Source of the DNA: Flavobacteriaceae bacterium
GTDB taxonomy: Bacteria > Bacteroidota > Bacteroidia > Flavobacteriales > Flavobacteriaceae
Reading direction: 5' to 3'
DNA length: 64,000 nt
Assembly: GCA_002694465.1 (NCBI GenBank)
Contig: NZMG01000039.1
Coordinates: 124,001 to 188,000 of the forward strand
Numbering within the stretch: the stretch's first letter is position 1; every line of letters begins with the position of its first letter. Below the pieces are notes generated by a model that saw only the letters and a list, made by a program, of their open reading frames with translations, searched no databases and had not been told where the DNA came from. This document shows positions 25,869 through 33,872 of this stretch, piece by piece. Made by a program: the position numbers and the translations under genes.

Positions 25869-27545
25869 TTATTCTGTAAGTTTCGCCCAAGAATCTCGCA
25901 AAGGCACTGTTCTATTAAAAACCCTATTTTCAGAAGTACTATCCCTATCTACTACAAAATATCCTAAGCGTTGAAACTGAAAATGATCTCCTTCATTAAC
26001 CTCTTTTAGACTTGGCTCGGCATATCCTGTGATAACTTCTAAAGAATTAGGATTCACAAACTCCATAAAATCTTTGTCTTTCTGTGTATCTGGAGAGGCT
26101 TCAGTAAATAATCTGTCGTACATCCTAACTTCTACTGGCAACGCATCCTTAATTGAAACCCAATGTAAGGTTCCTTTTACTTTTCTAAGGGAGGCTTCGG
26201 TACCGCTTCCACTTTTAGAATCGGGATCGTAGGTACAATGTATTTCCGTTATGTTCCCTTCAGCATCTTTTACAACACTTTCCCCTTTTATAATATATGC
26301 ACTTTTTAGACGAACTTCTTTGCCTATTGTAAGTCTGAAAAACTTTCGGTTGGCTTCTTCCAAAAAATCGTCTCTTTCAATATATAGCTCCTTTGAAAAA
26401 GGAATTTGTCTGTTTCCTGCGCTTTCATCTTCGGGGTTATTTTCAGTCTCTAACCATTCCGTTTCTCCATCAGGATAATTGGTGATTACCAATTTTACGG
26501 GATCTAAAACCACCATCACACGTGATGCTTTTTTATTTAAATCCTCACGAACATTAAACTCTAAATGCGAAACATCAATTAAATTTTCACGCTTCCCCAC
26601 GCCTATGCTGTCGGCAAAATTTCTGATAGAATCTGGCGTATAGCCTCGTCTTCGTAGGCCCGCAATGGTTGGCATACGTGGGTCATCCCAACCAGTCACC
26701 ACACCTTCTTGCACTAATTTTAAAAGTTTACGCTTACTTACAACTGTATGGCTTAGATTTCTACGGGCGAATTCACGCTGTTTAGGGCGTAATTTATTCT
26801 TGTCGTACACTTGGTCCAAAAACCAATCGTAAAGCTCTCTATGGGGCAGGAATTCAAGCGTACAGAATGAATGAGACACTTGTTCTATATAATCACTTTC
26901 GCCATGGGTCCAATCGTACATAGGAAAGATTTTCCAATCGGTTCCCGTTCTATGGTGGTGTTTCTTTAAAACACGATACATAACGGGGTCACGCATCAAC
27001 ATATTAGGCGAGGCCATATCGATTTTGGCGCGCAGTACATGAGCCCCTTCTTCAACTTCACCATTTTTCATTTTTTCGAATAATTCCAAATTCTCTTCTA
27101 CAGAGCGATTTCTGAATGGACTTGCCGTTCCAGGAGTATTGGGTGTTCCTTTTTGAGTGGCAATTTCTTCCGAGGATTGTGAATCTACGTATGCCTTTCC
27201 GTCTTTAATAAATTGTACGGCCCAATCGTATAGTTGTTGAAAATAATCTGAAGCATAACATTCGTTTGCCCAAGTATATCCAAGCCAAGAAATGTCCCTT
27301 TTTATGGCATCAACGAATTCTTGCTCTTCTTTTGCTGGATTGGTATCGTCAAAACGTAGGTTTACGGGCGCGTTGTATTTTATACCTAAGCCAAAATTTA
27401 AACAAATAGAGGACGCATGACCAATATGTAAATAACCATTGGGTTCTGGAGGAAATCGAAAGCATAATTCGCTTTTTGAATATCCATTTTTTAAATCCTC
27501 TTCAATAATGTGCTCAATAAAATTGAGACTTCGTTCTTCACTCAT
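25869..27545 (-). CDS. glnS: Glutamine--tRNA ligase
   Basis: Class I synthetase charging tRNA-Gln directly. The 558-aa protein begins MSEERSLNFIEHIIEEDLKNG and has the HIGH motif PEPNGYLHIGHASSICLN, DDTNPAKEEQEFVDAI, PMYDWTHGESDYIEQVSHSF, and the KMSKS-equivalent VVSKRKLLKLV, then the beta-barrel anticodon domain. The ORF track extends 62 codons further upstream; I reject that extension because it is non-conserved-looking, contains two candidate -7 boxes and a hairpin, and the family starts at the internal Met. Convergent with the menorin-like gene, 1 nt apart. Confidence 0.96.
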   Translation of the reverse strand: MSEERSLNFIEHIIEEDLKNGYSKSELCFRFPPEPNGYLHIGHASSICLNFGLGIKYNAPVNLRFDDTNPAKEEQEFVDAIKRDISWLGYTWANECYASDYFQQLYDWAVQFIKDGKAYVDSQSSEEIATQKGTPNTPGTASPFRNRSVEENLELFEKMKNGEVEEGAHVLRAKIDMASPNMLMRDPVMYRVLKKHHHRTGTDWKIFPMYDWTHGESDYIEQVSHSFCTLEFLPHRELYDWFLDQVYDKNKLRPKQREFARRNLSHTVVSKRKLLKLVQEGVVTGWDDPRMPTIAGLRRRGYTPDSIRNFADSIGVGKRENLIDVSHLEFNVREDLNKKASRVMVVLDPVKLVITNYPDGETEWLETENNPEDESAGNRQIPFSKELYIERDDFLEEANRKFFRLTIGKEVRLKSAYIIKGESVVKDAEGNITEIHCTYDPDSKSGSGTEASLRKVKGTLHWVSIKDALPVEVRMYDRLFTEASPDTQKDKDFMEFVNPNSLEVITGYAEPSLKEVNEGDHFQFQRLGYFVVDRDSTSENRVFNRTVPLRDSWAKLTE

Positions 27546-27550
27546 AATTG

Positions 27551-27576
27551 TAATGTCTCCCTGAGCGCAGTCTCGG
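27551..27576. repeat. Inverted repeat in the glnS leader (possible dispersed-repeat relic)
   Basis: CCCTGAG-CGCAGT-CTCGGGG forms a 7-bp stem with one G-T pair, followed on the plus strand by six Ts. It lies just upstream of the glnS ATG in the untranslated leader. The core resembles the CTGAGCGnAGTCGAAG-type repeats scattered in many bacterial genomes; that comparison is from memory. Confidence 0.4.
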
Positions 27577-27640
27577 GGTTTTTTGAAGTGTCTAGCCTTT
27601 CTAATTAAGTTCTCAAACACTGCGCTAATATTCGCAAAAT

Positions 27641-27648
27641 CAAAGGTA
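27641..27648 (-). promoter_or_regulatory. -7 box TACCTTTG of glnS (proximal)
   Basis: Exact TAnnTTTG match on the minus strand, giving a leader of about 90 nt before the glnS ATG. Confidence 0.4.
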
Positions 27649-27693
27649 TTGATTTTCAAATAATGCTTGAACAGACACGTTTTAAACCGATTG

Positions 27694-27701
27694 CAAAGGT
27701 A
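27694..27701 (-). promoter_or_regulatory. -7 box TACCTTTG of glnS (distal)
   Basis: A second exact match on the minus strand, giving a leader of about 140 nt. It lies 41 bp from the divergent folB start. Confidence 0.4.
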
Positions 27702-27742
27702 AATAATTAACTGAATAAAGTATCTTCGCAAAAAGTTTTTAA

Positions 27743-28099
27743 ATGAGTACCATTCGACTTAAAAATATTCGCATTTATGCCAACCACGGTTGCCTTACAG
27801 AAGAAGAAAAAATAGGGAGCGATTATTTGGTGAATCTCACTGTTAAAGCCAATCTTGTTACGGCGGCCAAAACGGATAGGCTTGGTGATACCGTAGACTA
27901 TGTGCATTTAAATAAAATTGTGAAAGAGCAAATGGCTATTAGGAGTAAGCTTTTGGAACACGTAGGAAATCGAATTATAGATGCTATATTTTCTGAAATT
28001 CCTCTAGTTTCTGAAGTAAAAGTAAGTGTCGCTAAAGTAAACCCACCCATTGGTGGTGATGTTGCCGAAGTTAGTGTTACGATGAAATCTAAAAGATAG
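27743..28099 (+). CDS. folB: Dihydroneopterin aldolase
   Basis: Folate-pathway enzyme that converts 7,8-dihydroneopterin to 6-hydroxymethyl-dihydropterin and glycolaldehyde. The 118-aa protein has the usual IRIYANHGCLTEEEKIGSDYLVNLTV opening, with the catalytic region around HGCL and the conserved Glu, DTVDYVHLNKIV, and a C-terminal SVAKVNPPIGGDVAEVSV with the conserved K-x-x-P-P. Length is normal. It is divergent from glnS and followed by tRNA-Cys. A degenerate TATCTTCG box lies 15 nt upstream of the ATG. Confidence 0.93.
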   Translation: MSTIRLKNIRIYANHGCLTEEEKIGSDYLVNLTVKANLVTAAKTDRLGDTVDYVHLNKIVKEQMAIRSKLLEHVGNRIIDAIFSEIPLVSEVKVSVAKVNPPIGGDVAEVSVTMKSKR

Positions 28100-28149
28100 A
28101 TTTAAATGAAAACAATAGTAATTCCTCTTTTGTTTCATTGGAATCTTAT

Positions 28150-28157
28150 TATATTTG
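28150..28157 (+). promoter_or_regulatory. -7 box TATATTTG of tRNA-Cys
   Basis: Exact TAnnTTTG match, 12 nt before the 5' end of the tRNA. Confidence 0.6.
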
Positions 28158-28169
28158 CCAACATAAATT

Positions 28170-28240
28170 GGCGTCTTGGCCGAGTGGCTAGGCAGAGCTC
28201 TGCAAAAGCTTGTACAGCGGTTCGAATCCGCTAGACGCCT
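28170..28240 (+). tRNA. tRNA-Cys (GCA)
   Basis: Acceptor stem GGCGTCT/AGACGCC, D-arm GCC...GGC, anticodon loop CTGCAAA with anticodon GCA at 28202-28204, short variable loop, T-arm AGCGG-TTCGAAT-CCGCT, and discriminator U, the cysteine identity base. The 3' CCA is not encoded. It has its own -7 box and terminator. Confidence 0.95.
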
Positions 28241-28243
28241 CTA

Positions 28244-28272
28244 AAGCCTTCACTATAGTGAGGGCTTTTTTT
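28244..28272 (+). terminator. Rho-independent terminator of tRNA-Cys
   Basis: Stem AAGCCTTCAC/GTGAGGGCTT (10 bp with one G-T pair), loop TATA, then a T-run. The T-run runs into the stop codon of the convergent lysE-like gene. Confidence 0.88.
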
Positions 28273-28966
28273 ATTTTGTCATATTCTCAATTTTATCGGA
28301 AGCATTTGGAATGCGATCGAGTCCCTTTTGAACTTCATCTGGAAAAACACCTTGAAGTAACATCATTACCCCAAAAATTAAAATAAGTATACTCACCCAT
28401 TTTTTGGTTTTATAAATAAACCGAGGGGTCATTTTGCTTTTTAGCTTTTTTGCAAGGAATATTTTTAATAAATCTGTTAAGAAGAAAGTCGCTAATACCG
28501 TTGCAAGAAAAAAGAATACGCCATTTTCTGAAGTAGTTAAGGCATTTGCCATAATAATGGTTCCAATCCAACCCGCAAGCACACCAAAATTTACAAAATT
28601 GAGTAAAAACCCTTTTAAGAAAAGACCCCCTAAATCCTTTTTTACGTTCACCGCATAGTGCTCCCTAACAATTTTAATGAATGATTTTGCCGTGCGTATG
28701 TATGAGATTATTCCGTAAGCAATTAAAACAGCACCTCCAAAAATGAGTAATCCTGGGTCGTCTTTTACGCGCTCCAAAATTTTACTTGTACTAAAATAGG
28801 CAATTAAAATAAAAATAATATCTGCCGTTTGCGCCCCTAAATCGAAGAACAATCCTGCTTTAAACCCTTTGGTAATACTGGTTTCTATAAGTGTAAAAAA
28901 TACAGGCCCAATAGCAAACGCTAACAGAAATCCGTACAAAGCAGCATATAACAAACCGTCAAACAT
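28271..28966 (-). CDS. LysE/RhtB family exporter
   Basis: A 231-aa inner-membrane protein of the LysE translocator family, which exports amino acids or similar small molecules. The opening FLLAFAIGPVFFTLIETSITKGFKAGLFFDLGAQTADI matches the family's first helix with the GP motif; about six membrane helices follow (near 5-30, 40-62, 68-90, 118-140, 150-172, 188-208). The substrate cannot be read from sequence. It is convergent with tRNA-Cys, its stop lying in the T-run of that gene's terminator. Confidence 0.85.
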   Translation of the reverse strand: MFDGLLYAALYGFLLAFAIGPVFFTLIETSITKGFKAGLFFDLGAQTADIIFILIAYFSTSKILERVKDDPGLLIFGGAVLIAYGIISYIRTAKSFIKIVREHYAVNVKKDLGGLFLKGFLLNFVNFGVLAGWIGTIIMANALTTSENGVFFFLATVLATFFLTDLLKIFLAKKLKSKMTPRFIYKTKKWVSILILIFGVMMLLQGVFPDEVQKGLDRIPNASDKIENMTK

Positions 28967-29019
28967 GCCTTAAAATTACGAATTTGTTTATGGATGTTTA
29001 ACGGTTTTAGAAAAAATAT

Positions 29020-29064
29020 AGCTTGCGCTCCCTTTCTCTGAAAAGGAGGAGATTTAGGGGTGGT
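29020..29064. repeat. Possible degenerate intergenic repeat
   Basis: The segment CCCTTTCTCTGAAAAGGAGG followed by GATTTAGGGGTGG, in the gap between the LysE and GIN genes, resembles dispersed intergenic sequence words seen in Bacteroidota genomes. No second copy is in this window, so this is tentative. Confidence 0.25.
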
Positions 29065-29073
29065 AGAAATAAG

Positions 29074-29757
29074 TTAATTCATCCTTTTAATACGACCTCC
29101 TGCAAATGTTTTTTCATTTACAGTTTTTGGGTTGCCATAAATAGTAACATTTCCGCCAGCTGCCACTCTTACCTCCGCTTTGTTTGACGCATAAATGTCT
29201 GCTTTTCCTGCAGCTGTAACCCCAATAGTAGTATCTTCGGTTTTAAGATCTCGACCCTCAAAAATTCCGCCAGAACTCAAAGTGATGTCTTGACTTTTCG
29301 ATACCCCTGAAGCTTCAACAATTCCTCCAGTAACGGCTTTTATTTTAGTGTGATTTACCTCCAATCCTACTTTTATTTTACCTCCTTCTTGAGCGCGAAG
29401 TTCAATCGTATTTTGGGAAATCATTTCATTTCCAACAATATAAGAGCCTTCGTTTGCATCGATAATATCAATACTTTTAAAATATACTTCCACATAAGTA
29501 TCTTCTCCTCTAAAAATCTTTTCAGTCTCCATCTTCACTTTTAAGGTACCGTTCTTATTTACAATGTTTACATCTTGGACGTCCTCGCCCTTTATAACAA
29601 CCTTGTTCTCGTTTGATGGAATTAGTGTCACAACAATTAAGTCATACACTTTTAATTCATTAAAATCTCCAACTTCCTTAGTGATAATTTCTTGAGAAAA
29701 GACACTGGTGGTTAAAATCGCTAAAAAAATGGTGCTAAAAACTTTCATGATGTTCAT
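29074..29757 (-). CDS. Secreted GIN-domain (DUF2807) protein
   Basis: A 227-aa exported protein: signal peptide (about residues 1-21, MKVFSTIFLAILTTSVFSQ), then a putative auto-transporter adhesin head GIN domain (DUF2807), a right-handed beta-helix of short repeats such as NTIELRAQEGGKIKV, GGIVEASGVSKSQDITLSSGG and VRVAAGGNVTIYGNPK. The YGNPK near the end is typical of the family. The second ATG, 3 codons in, is an alternative start. Function in Bacteroidota is unknown; a cell-surface or periplasmic location is likely. Confidence 0.85.
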   Translation of the reverse strand: MNIMKVFSTIFLAILTTSVFSQEIITKEVGDFNELKVYDLIVVTLIPSNENKVVIKGEDVQDVNIVNKNGTLKVKMETEKIFRGEDTYVEVYFKSIDIIDANEGSYIVGNEMISQNTIELRAQEGGKIKVGLEVNHTKIKAVTGGIVEASGVSKSQDITLSSGGIFEGRDLKTEDTTIGVTAAGKADIYASNKAEVRVAAGGNVTIYGNPKTVNEKTFAGGRIKRMN

Positions 29758-29808
29758 TTTTATTTTTTATAAAGATGTTAGAAGTTTAGAATTGTTACAA
29801 CAAATAAA

Positions 29809-30333
29809 TCAATTTATCCTAATACCTTGTGTAGTAAACGACAATCCTTGCTGCCCATAAGTAGAAATCATGGCACATTCAAAAAAAGGTTCGTGGGTTT
29901 TAGGTTTAATCTTCCAATCGAAAATAAAATTAGCACCAGAACCTCCTTCTTTATCTCGTTCATCAATAACAATCTCAACGGTTTCTAAAGGTGCTATAAA
30001 AATAGGTTTGCTGAAATAATTTCGAATTAACTTTCCGCGGGTATTATAATAGCTGGCTTTCTCAAGGTAAATAGTATCTTTTTTATTAATATTTCTAAGG
30101 CTTACGGTTGCGGTTAAATTAATAGTAGCATGTTCTGTTTCACTATAAATTTCTGAGTAAACCGAAAGATAACTTGACCCACTTAACAGTGAGTCATTTG
30201 GATTGTATTTTATAGCTCTTTTATCCCAATTTACTGGGTTGATAGAACTGATTTCTTTTTGATTTTCGCAACCCATAGAAATCAATAAAAAGGAAATAAT
30301 AATAAAGTAAAAAACAGTTTTCATTGCGCGCAT
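29809..30333 (-). CDS. DUF3124 family lipoprotein
   Basis: A 174-aa predicted lipoprotein: hydrophobic signal with lipobox LLISMGC and Cys near residue 22. The body matches DUF3124 by its sequence pattern: YLSVYSEIYSETEHATINLTATVSLRN, then YYNTRGKLIRNYFSKPIFIAPLETVEIVIDERDKEGGSGANFIFDW, and QGLSFTTQGIRIN at the end. No function is known for DUF3124. ATG codons at residues 1 and 4 are both possible starts. It sits 25 nt downstream of the rnr stop on the same strand, so it may be co-transcribed with rnr. Confidence 0.82.
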   Translation of the reverse strand: MRAMKTVFYFIIISFLLISMGCENQKEISSINPVNWDKRAIKYNPNDSLLSGSSYLSVYSEIYSETEHATINLTATVSLRNINKKDTIYLEKASYYNTRGKLIRNYFSKPIFIAPLETVEIVIDERDKEGGSGANFIFDWKIKPKTHEPFFECAMISTYGQQGLSFTTQGIRIN

Positions 30334-30358
30334 TTACAGCTACTGAAAATACAAAAAT

Positions 30359-32554
30359 TTATTCAACATCTTTTTTATGTCCCAACATAGTAAAATCGAG
30401 ATGTTTTTTAACTAAATCGGCGTTTTTAACTTTTACATATACTTCATCTCCAAGTTGATACACATTCTTGGTTTTACTTCCAATTACCGCAAATTCATCT
30501 TTATCAAATGTGTAGTGATCGTCTTTTAAATCCTGCACACGAACCATACCTTCGCATTTATTCGAAATAATTTCTACATACACTCCCCATTCGGTTACAC
30601 CAGAAATAACACCTAAAAATTCTTGGTCTTTATGGTCCATCATATATTTCACCTGCATATATTTTATACTATCTCTTTCAGCATTTGAAGCAAGTCCTTC
30701 CATATCGCTTGAGTGGCGACATTGTAATTCGTATTTATCTTCTGAAGCGCTTTTTCCACCATCTAAATACTGTTGTAAAAGTCTATGCACCATCACATCT
30801 GGATAACGTCGAATAGGAGATGTAAAATGAGTGTAATAATCGAAAGCTAAGCCATAATGTCCAATATTATTTACAGTATACACCGCTTTACTCATACTTC
30901 GAATGGCCAACGTATCAACTAAGTTTTGTTCTTTTTTACCAGCAACATCTTCTAATAACTTATTTAAGGAGCTAGCAGTACTTTTTCGGTCACGGGTATT
31001 TAATTTATACCCAAAACGTTTAATAATATTCTCTAAAGCAGCTATCTTATCATCATCCGGTTCGTCATGAACGCGATACACAAAGGTTTTTTTAGGGGTT
31101 TGTTTTCCAATAAATTCGGCCACACTTCGGTTGGCTAAAAGCATAAATTCTTCAATTAATTTATTAGCATCTTTGGCTTCTTTAAAATAGACACCTTCTG
31201 GGTTATTATTTTCGTCTAAAACAAATTTAACTTCTACTTTATCAAAAGAAATAGCGCCGTTATGCATACGCTGTTTCCGAAGGATTTTAGCTAAGCGATC
31301 TAATTCTAAAACGGCTTCGGTGATTTTAGGATCGACTGCATAGGCTTTACCTGTAAGCGAAACTTTTTCAGAAATAGAACCTTTTCCAGTTTCAATAATT
31401 TCCTGAGCTTCTTCATACGCAAAGCGAGCATCACTGTAAGTAACGGTTCTTCCGAACCATTTATGGACTACCTCCGCTTTAGAATTCATTTCGAATACTG
31501 AAGAAAACGTATATTTTTCTTCATTAGGCCGAAGCGAACACGCATTGTTGCTTAAAATTTCGGGTAACATAGGTACTACTCTATCTACAAGATAAACTGA
31601 GGTTGCTCTTTCGTAAGCTTCATCATCAAGAATGGTTCCTGGTTTTACATAATGGGACACATCGGCAATATGTATTCCTATTTCATAATTTCCATTTTCT
31701 AGTTTCTGAAACGATAATGCATCATCAAAATCCTTTGCATCTTTTGGATCAATGGTAAAGGTAAGTACCTCTCGCATGTCCCGTCTTTTCTTAATCTCGG
31801 CAGGTTGAATGGAAGTATCTAATTGATTAGCATAATCTTCTACCTCCTTTGGAAACTCATACGGTAAACCATATTGTGCAAGAATAGAATGAATTTCGGT
31901 ATTGTGTTCTCCTGCTTTTCCTAAAACACGAACGATACTTCCAATAGGGGAATCGCTATGCGCCTCCCAACCTTCCATTTTCACTATTACCTTGTCTCCA
32001 GATTGGGCTTTATTAATTTTGGATTTAGGCACAAAAATATCTGTGTACATGCTATATCCAGGGCATTCTACAAAGGCGAATTTATCTGAAACCTGAATGG
32101 TTCCAACAAATGCCGTCCTTTTTCTTTCTATAATTTTTGTGACTTCTCCTTCTAGTTTTCCGCTTCGCTTGCGTTTAAAAACATAAACTTCAACAATATC
32201 ACCATTCAAGGCCTTGTTTAAATGTTTTTTTCCAATGGAGATATCATCTTCCAAGCCTTCCACAATCACATATCCTTTCCCTCGAGAAGTAATATCCATG
32301 ACTCCGGTATGGTAGTTTTTAGAAGGCGTTAAAATATATTTACCCCTTTCTATTTCCTGTATAGAACCTTCACCTTTTAATCGTTGAAGACTTTTTACAA
32401 TATGATTTCTACTACTAGGATCGTTCAATCCTAATTTCGCTGCAATTTGTTTATAGTTAAAAGATTGAGTGTGTTCTTTTCGAAGAATGGTGAGGATGTT
32501 TTCTGTAAAATGAGCAGACTGCTGTTTTTTTCCTCCTTTTTTCCTTTTCCGCAT
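30359..32554 (-). CDS. rnr: Ribonuclease R
   Basis: A 731-aa processive 3'-5' exoribonuclease that degrades structured RNA. Domains in order: N-terminal helix-turn-helix (about 20-75), two cold-shock OB folds (about 80-235), the RNB catalytic domain with TIDPKDAKDFDDALS near 265-280 and the conserved HYVKPGTILDDEAYERATSVYL, HYGLAFDYYTHFTSPIRRYPD, and a C-terminal S1 domain (GVISGVTEWGVYVEI). The metal-binding aspartates are present. It starts 4 nt from a TATTTTTG box, so the mRNA is probably leaderless. Confidence 0.96.
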   Translation of the reverse strand: MRKRKKGGKKQQSAHFTENILTILRKEHTQSFNYKQIAAKLGLNDPSSRNHIVKSLQRLKGEGSIQEIERGKYILTPSKNYHTGVMDITSRGKGYVIVEGLEDDISIGKKHLNKALNGDIVEVYVFKRKRSGKLEGEVTKIIERKRTAFVGTIQVSDKFAFVECPGYSMYTDIFVPKSKINKAQSGDKVIVKMEGWEAHSDSPIGSIVRVLGKAGEHNTEIHSILAQYGLPYEFPKEVEDYANQLDTSIQPAEIKKRRDMREVLTFTIDPKDAKDFDDALSFQKLENGNYEIGIHIADVSHYVKPGTILDDEAYERATSVYLVDRVVPMLPEILSNNACSLRPNEEKYTFSSVFEMNSKAEVVHKWFGRTVTYSDARFAYEEAQEIIETGKGSISEKVSLTGKAYAVDPKITEAVLELDRLAKILRKQRMHNGAISFDKVEVKFVLDENNNPEGVYFKEAKDANKLIEEFMLLANRSVAEFIGKQTPKKTFVYRVHDEPDDDKIAALENIIKRFGYKLNTRDRKSTASSLNKLLEDVAGKKEQNLVDTLAIRSMSKAVYTVNNIGHYGLAFDYYTHFTSPIRRYPDVMVHRLLQQYLDGGKSASEDKYELQCRHSSDMEGLASNAERDSIKYMQVKYMMDHKDQEFLGVISGVTEWGVYVEIISNKCEGMVRVQDLKDDHYTFDKDEFAVIGSKTKNVYQLGDEVYVKVKNADLVKKHLDFTMLGHKKDVE

Positions 32555-32558
32555 ATGT

Positions 32559-32566
32559 CAAAAATA
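32559..32566 (-). promoter_or_regulatory. -7 box TATTTTTG of rnr
   Basis: Exact TAnnTTTG match on the minus strand, 4 nt upstream of the rnr ATG. Confidence 0.5.
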
Positions 32567-32641
32567 TGATTTTTGTAAAAGTACGTTTATTAGTACAATA
32601 GCTTCCTATAATTAGGATAGAATTAGTAATTTAGTAATATC

Positions 32642-32881
32642 ATGGAACACTTCAAAACCATTGCAATTTTCACGTATCCAGCAGAATATGCTGTACTTCG
32701 ATTGCTTTTGGAACAAGAGGAAATTCGCTATGTGTTTCAAAATGAAACCATGATTGGGGTACTTCCTTTTCATTCCAATGCAATAGGAGGAATCCAGTTA
32801 AAAGTTCACGAACAAGATATTCCATCTGCAGAATTCATTTTAGATAAATGGAAAAACAATCCAGATCTTCGAATCGTATAA
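32642..32881 (+). CDS. DUF2007-like small protein
   Basis: A 79-aa cytoplasmic protein similar to DUF2007 (putative signal-transducing protein): IAIFTYPAEYAVLRLLLEQEEIRYVFQNE opening, a GGIQLKVHEQDIPSAEFILDKW close. The fold is a small ferredoxin-like domain also found in PII-like proteins. No Cys cluster or membrane segment is present. The role is unknown. It is divergent from rnr and followed by a long gene-free stretch. Confidence 0.75.
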   Translation: MEHFKTIAIFTYPAEYAVLRLLLEQEEIRYVFQNETMIGVLPFHSNAIGGIQLKVHEQDIPSAEFILDKWKNNPDLRIV

Positions 32882-33157
32882 TTTCTTTAAAAGTAGTTTT
32901 CAACAAGAATATAATCATCTTTATTTTTTATTAAAATTTAAATTAAAAAAATAATGGTTATTATAGCTTGTTAATAGGTAGTATAACTTTTTAGTGTTCT
33001 TCTTTTATTTTTAGTTATTACCCTTTACGAGACCTTTATTAACATATTTTTAGAATTTCAATTAGCTGAAAAACAAGACTATTTTAAAAGTAATTGACAG
33101 TTGTGAACAACCTAAATAAACACTAAATTTTTAAAAAGTTTTTGTGATAAAAATGTG

Positions 33158-33172
33158 GTTAACCTAACTATC
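33158..33172 (+). repeat. 15-bp direct repeat, copy 1 (GTTAACCTAACTATC)
   Basis: Matches the copy at 33303-33317 at 14 of 15 bases. It overlaps the near-DnaA-box word TGTGGTTAA. Confidence 0.6.
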
Positions 33173-33302
33173 TGGTCTGAAAAATTTACAATAACTGAAG
33201 GCTTAAAATATTGTAGAATCCATTAAATTTTTCATATTGATAATCTTAAGGAAACTACCAACTATTCTTATAGAAATTCTATGAACAAATATGAACATAC
33301 TT

Positions 33303-33317
33303 GTTAACTTAACTATC
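33303..33317 (+). repeat. 15-bp direct repeat, copy 2 (GTTAACTTAACTATC)
   Basis: Second copy, 145 bp downstream of the first, with one mismatch (C to T). Confidence 0.6.
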
Positions 33318-33407
33318 AGCTAAAAGTTAAGAAATTGTAAAGTATTGAAAGTTAAGTTCTTTAAAAACTTTCATTACCATCCTTAAATATATAGTGTTTA
33401 TAAAATG

Positions 33408-33415
33408 TATCTTTG
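33408..33415 (+). promoter_or_regulatory. -7 box TATCTTTG of rpiB
   Basis: Exact TAnnTTTG match 15 nt upstream of the ATG at 33431. The TTG start used by the ORF track lies inside this box, so that start is rejected. Confidence 0.6.
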
Positions 33416-33430
33416 TATAAATTTTTTACT

Positions 33431-33862
33431 ATGAAAATCGCTATAGGAAACGATCACGCTGGGACCGAATATAAACAAGCCATTTTAAAACATTTAGAAG
33501 CTCAAGGACACGCAGTTACTAACTTTGGGACCAACACAAACGATAGTGTGGATTATCCAGATTTTGTGCATCCAGTTGCAAAAGCGGTATCTAATAGCGA
33601 AGTGGATTTTGGAATCCTTATCTGCGGAAGTGGTAATGGTGTTTCAATGACGGCCAACAAACATCAAAAAGTTCGTGCAGCACTGTGTTGGACGAAAGAA
33701 ATTACAGAACTAGCACGCCAACACAATAATGCTAATATTTTAAGTATTCCTGCTAGGTTTACCAGTGAACCCCAAGCGGTTGCTATGGTTGAAACCTTTT
33801 TAAACACTCCTTTTGAAGGAGGACGTCACCAAAATCGTGTAAATAAAATAGCCTGCTCCTAA
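33431..33862 (+). CDS. rpiB: Ribose-5-phosphate isomerase B
   Basis: Interconverts ribose-5-phosphate and ribulose-5-phosphate (or acts on a related sugar phosphate such as allose-6-phosphate; LacAB/RpiB family). The 143-aa protein begins MKIAIGNDHAGTEYKQ, has the YPDFVHPVAKAV segment, the active-site Cys in GILICGSGNGVSMTANK, and R-A-A-L-C-W followed by ARQHNNANIL with the conserved HNxAN. The ATG at 33431 is preferred over the track's TTG. The CDF transporter follows after 10 nt, so the genes may be co-transcribed. Confidence 0.93.
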   Translation: MKIAIGNDHAGTEYKQAILKHLEAQGHAVTNFGTNTNDSVDYPDFVHPVAKAVSNSEVDFGILICGSGNGVSMTANKHQKVRAALCWTKEITELARQHNNANILSIPARFTSEPQAVAMVETFLNTPFEGGRHQNRVNKIACS

Positions 33863-33872
33863 CTCCATAAAC

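Larger units (their letters stand above)
32882..33407. other. AT-rich gene-free region (possible replication-origin or regulatory region)
   Basis: About 530 bp without a supportable ORF, the longest empty stretch in the window. It contains two copies of GTTAAC(C/T)TAACTATC at 33158-33172 and 33303-33317, near-DnaA-box words TGTGGTTAA (33154-33162) and TGTGAACAA (33102-33110), each one base off TGTGNATAA, and the short inverted repeat GTTGTGAACAAC. No perfect DnaA box and no RNA gene are seen. It may be an origin-like or regulatory element; see the findings. Confidence 0.35.

Noticed and set aside
27546-27731. N-terminal extension of glnS in the ORF track
   Set aside because: It spans promoter-like boxes and a hairpin, and its residues do not resemble the family, which starts at MSEERSLNF.
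32882-33407. A confident call of oriC
   Set aside because: No perfect DnaA box and no dnaA or dnaN gene nearby; only near-matches, so it is kept as a hypothesis.
33413-33430. TTG start for rpiB in the ORF track
   Set aside because: The TTG lies within a TATCTTTG promoter box; the ATG at 33431 begins with the typical MKIAIGNDHAG.
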